From IMG/VR virus record IMGVR_UViG_3300044846_000456, positions 1 to 21,659 of that record: a stretch of 21,659 nt of DNA, one strand, 5' to 3'. Of this stretch, positions 21,409-21,659 are shown piece after piece (the stretch's first letter is position 1; every line of letters begins with the position of its first letter). The translations under genes and the position numbers were made by a program. The notes beneath the pieces are model-generated. The model made no database searches. It was not told the origin of the DNA and saw only the letters and a list, made by a program, of their open reading frames with translations. The stretch comes from a virus.

Positions 21409-21533
21409 AAGTAAGGCGTAATTTAACACGGTTTAAACTACCTTCAAAGTGTGTAAGGTATAAATACTTAATGCGAAGCTGGAAAAGTAATTTAAAAGTA
21501 ACAATAGAAAGAATAAATTTAGAAAACGATTAG
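21405..21533 (+). CDS. Small basic 42-residue protein, function unknown
   Basis: ATG 21405 overlaps the previous stop (ATGA), and the frame runs to TAG 21531-21533. The product is strongly basic (MKVRRNLTRFKLPSKCVRYK and more) with one Cys and a short acidic end. Its composition could suit nucleic-acid binding, but no motif proves this. Confidence 0.58.
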   Translation: MKVRRNLTRFKLPSKCVRYKYLMRSWKSNLKVTIERINLEND

Positions 21534-21535
21534 TA

Positions 21536-21659
21536 ATGAAAGTATATTATTTAACTGAAGTCGAAAGAATCCACGACAAAGAAACGGATTTAACGTATTA
21601 CAGAGCGTTTTATTCAAATGGATTCTTAGAAATAGACGAAATATTTGAAATTAATTCTG
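21536..21659 (+). CDS. Partial small gene running off the window
   Basis: ATG 21536 is two nucleotides after the preceding stop. The open frame reads MKVYYLTEVERIHDKETDLT and onward for 41 codons without a stop to the window edge. It is acidic and Tyr-rich. The 3' end lies outside the window, and no family can be named. Confidence 0.6.
   Translation, partial: MKVYYLTEVERIHDKETDLTYYRAFYSNGFLEIDEIFEINS

Noticed and set aside
1-21659. tRNA genes, CRISPR arrays, insertion sequences and integrase/repressor genes
   Set aside because: Reading both strands showed no cloverleaf, no regularly spaced identical repeats, no transposase motif and no integrase or repressor-type reading frame.

Overview
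The window is part of a double-stranded DNA phage (or prophage) of a Bacteroidota host, most likely Flavobacteriaceae. The DNA is AT-rich, every convincing gene is on the + strand, and Shine-Dalgarno sequences are nearly absent; A-rich leaders precede many start codons. The one clear promoter has the Bacteroidota form TTG-N19-TAnnTTTG. A tape-measure protein, a tube-like protein and no visible sheath gene point to a siphovirus. No integrase, repressor, tRNA or CRISPR array is visible, so lifestyle cannot be decided.

Layout. 1-1752: a 19-codon ParB-like stub, a NUMOD/HNH/AP2 homing endonuclease and a ParB-methyltransferase fusion. 1771-3238: DUF5681 (probable small terminase) and large terminase, followed by a 114-nt gap with iteron-like GCAAA boxes and a near-palindrome. 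3353-10799: tail and neck genes. These are a tail-assembly chaperone with a probable -1 programmed frameshift at a T9 run, a tail-completion candidate, an HK97 gp10-like protein, two large tail proteins, a 53-aa gene and the tape measure. 10811-13974: head genes (XkdF-like protease, cysteine-rich miniprotein, coiled-coil protein, scaffold candidate, decoration protein, major capsid). 14050-14625: candidate major tail tube protein, isolated between two strong terminators. 14717-17548: a small beta protein, a portal with an extra C-terminal domain and a head-tail connector carrying an inserted beta domain. 17545-19164: small gene, fibre-type protein, GWG-repeat/LamG-like receptor-binding candidate and its coupled partner. 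19164-20085: lysis genes (BhlA/UviB-like holin candidate, M15 endolysin, and a 20-residue-repeat protein ending in a cationic amphipathic helix). After a terminator, a new promoter at 20173-20202 drives a tight string of very small genes that runs off the window.

How it works together. Terminases package DNA through the portal. The protease and scaffold shape the capsid. The chaperone pair would load onto the tape measure while the tube polymerises. The fibre and LamG-like proteins should contact the host, and the last cassette lyses it. Most genes overlap by ATGA or TAATG, implying translational coupling. The two presumed high-copy proteins (capsid and tube) sit before strong terminators. 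The gene order is permuted relative to lambda/HK97: the tail genes come first, and the portal is about 12 kb from the terminase.

The most notable observations are the frameshifted chaperone with a 237-nt dual-coding region, the endonuclease-truncated ParB stub, the domain insertions in portal and connector, and the repeat-plus-cationic-helix protein after the endolysin. Eight plausible short genes (30-56 aa) were found by reading the gaps and overlaps. Family names are from motif recognition only; no database search was run.
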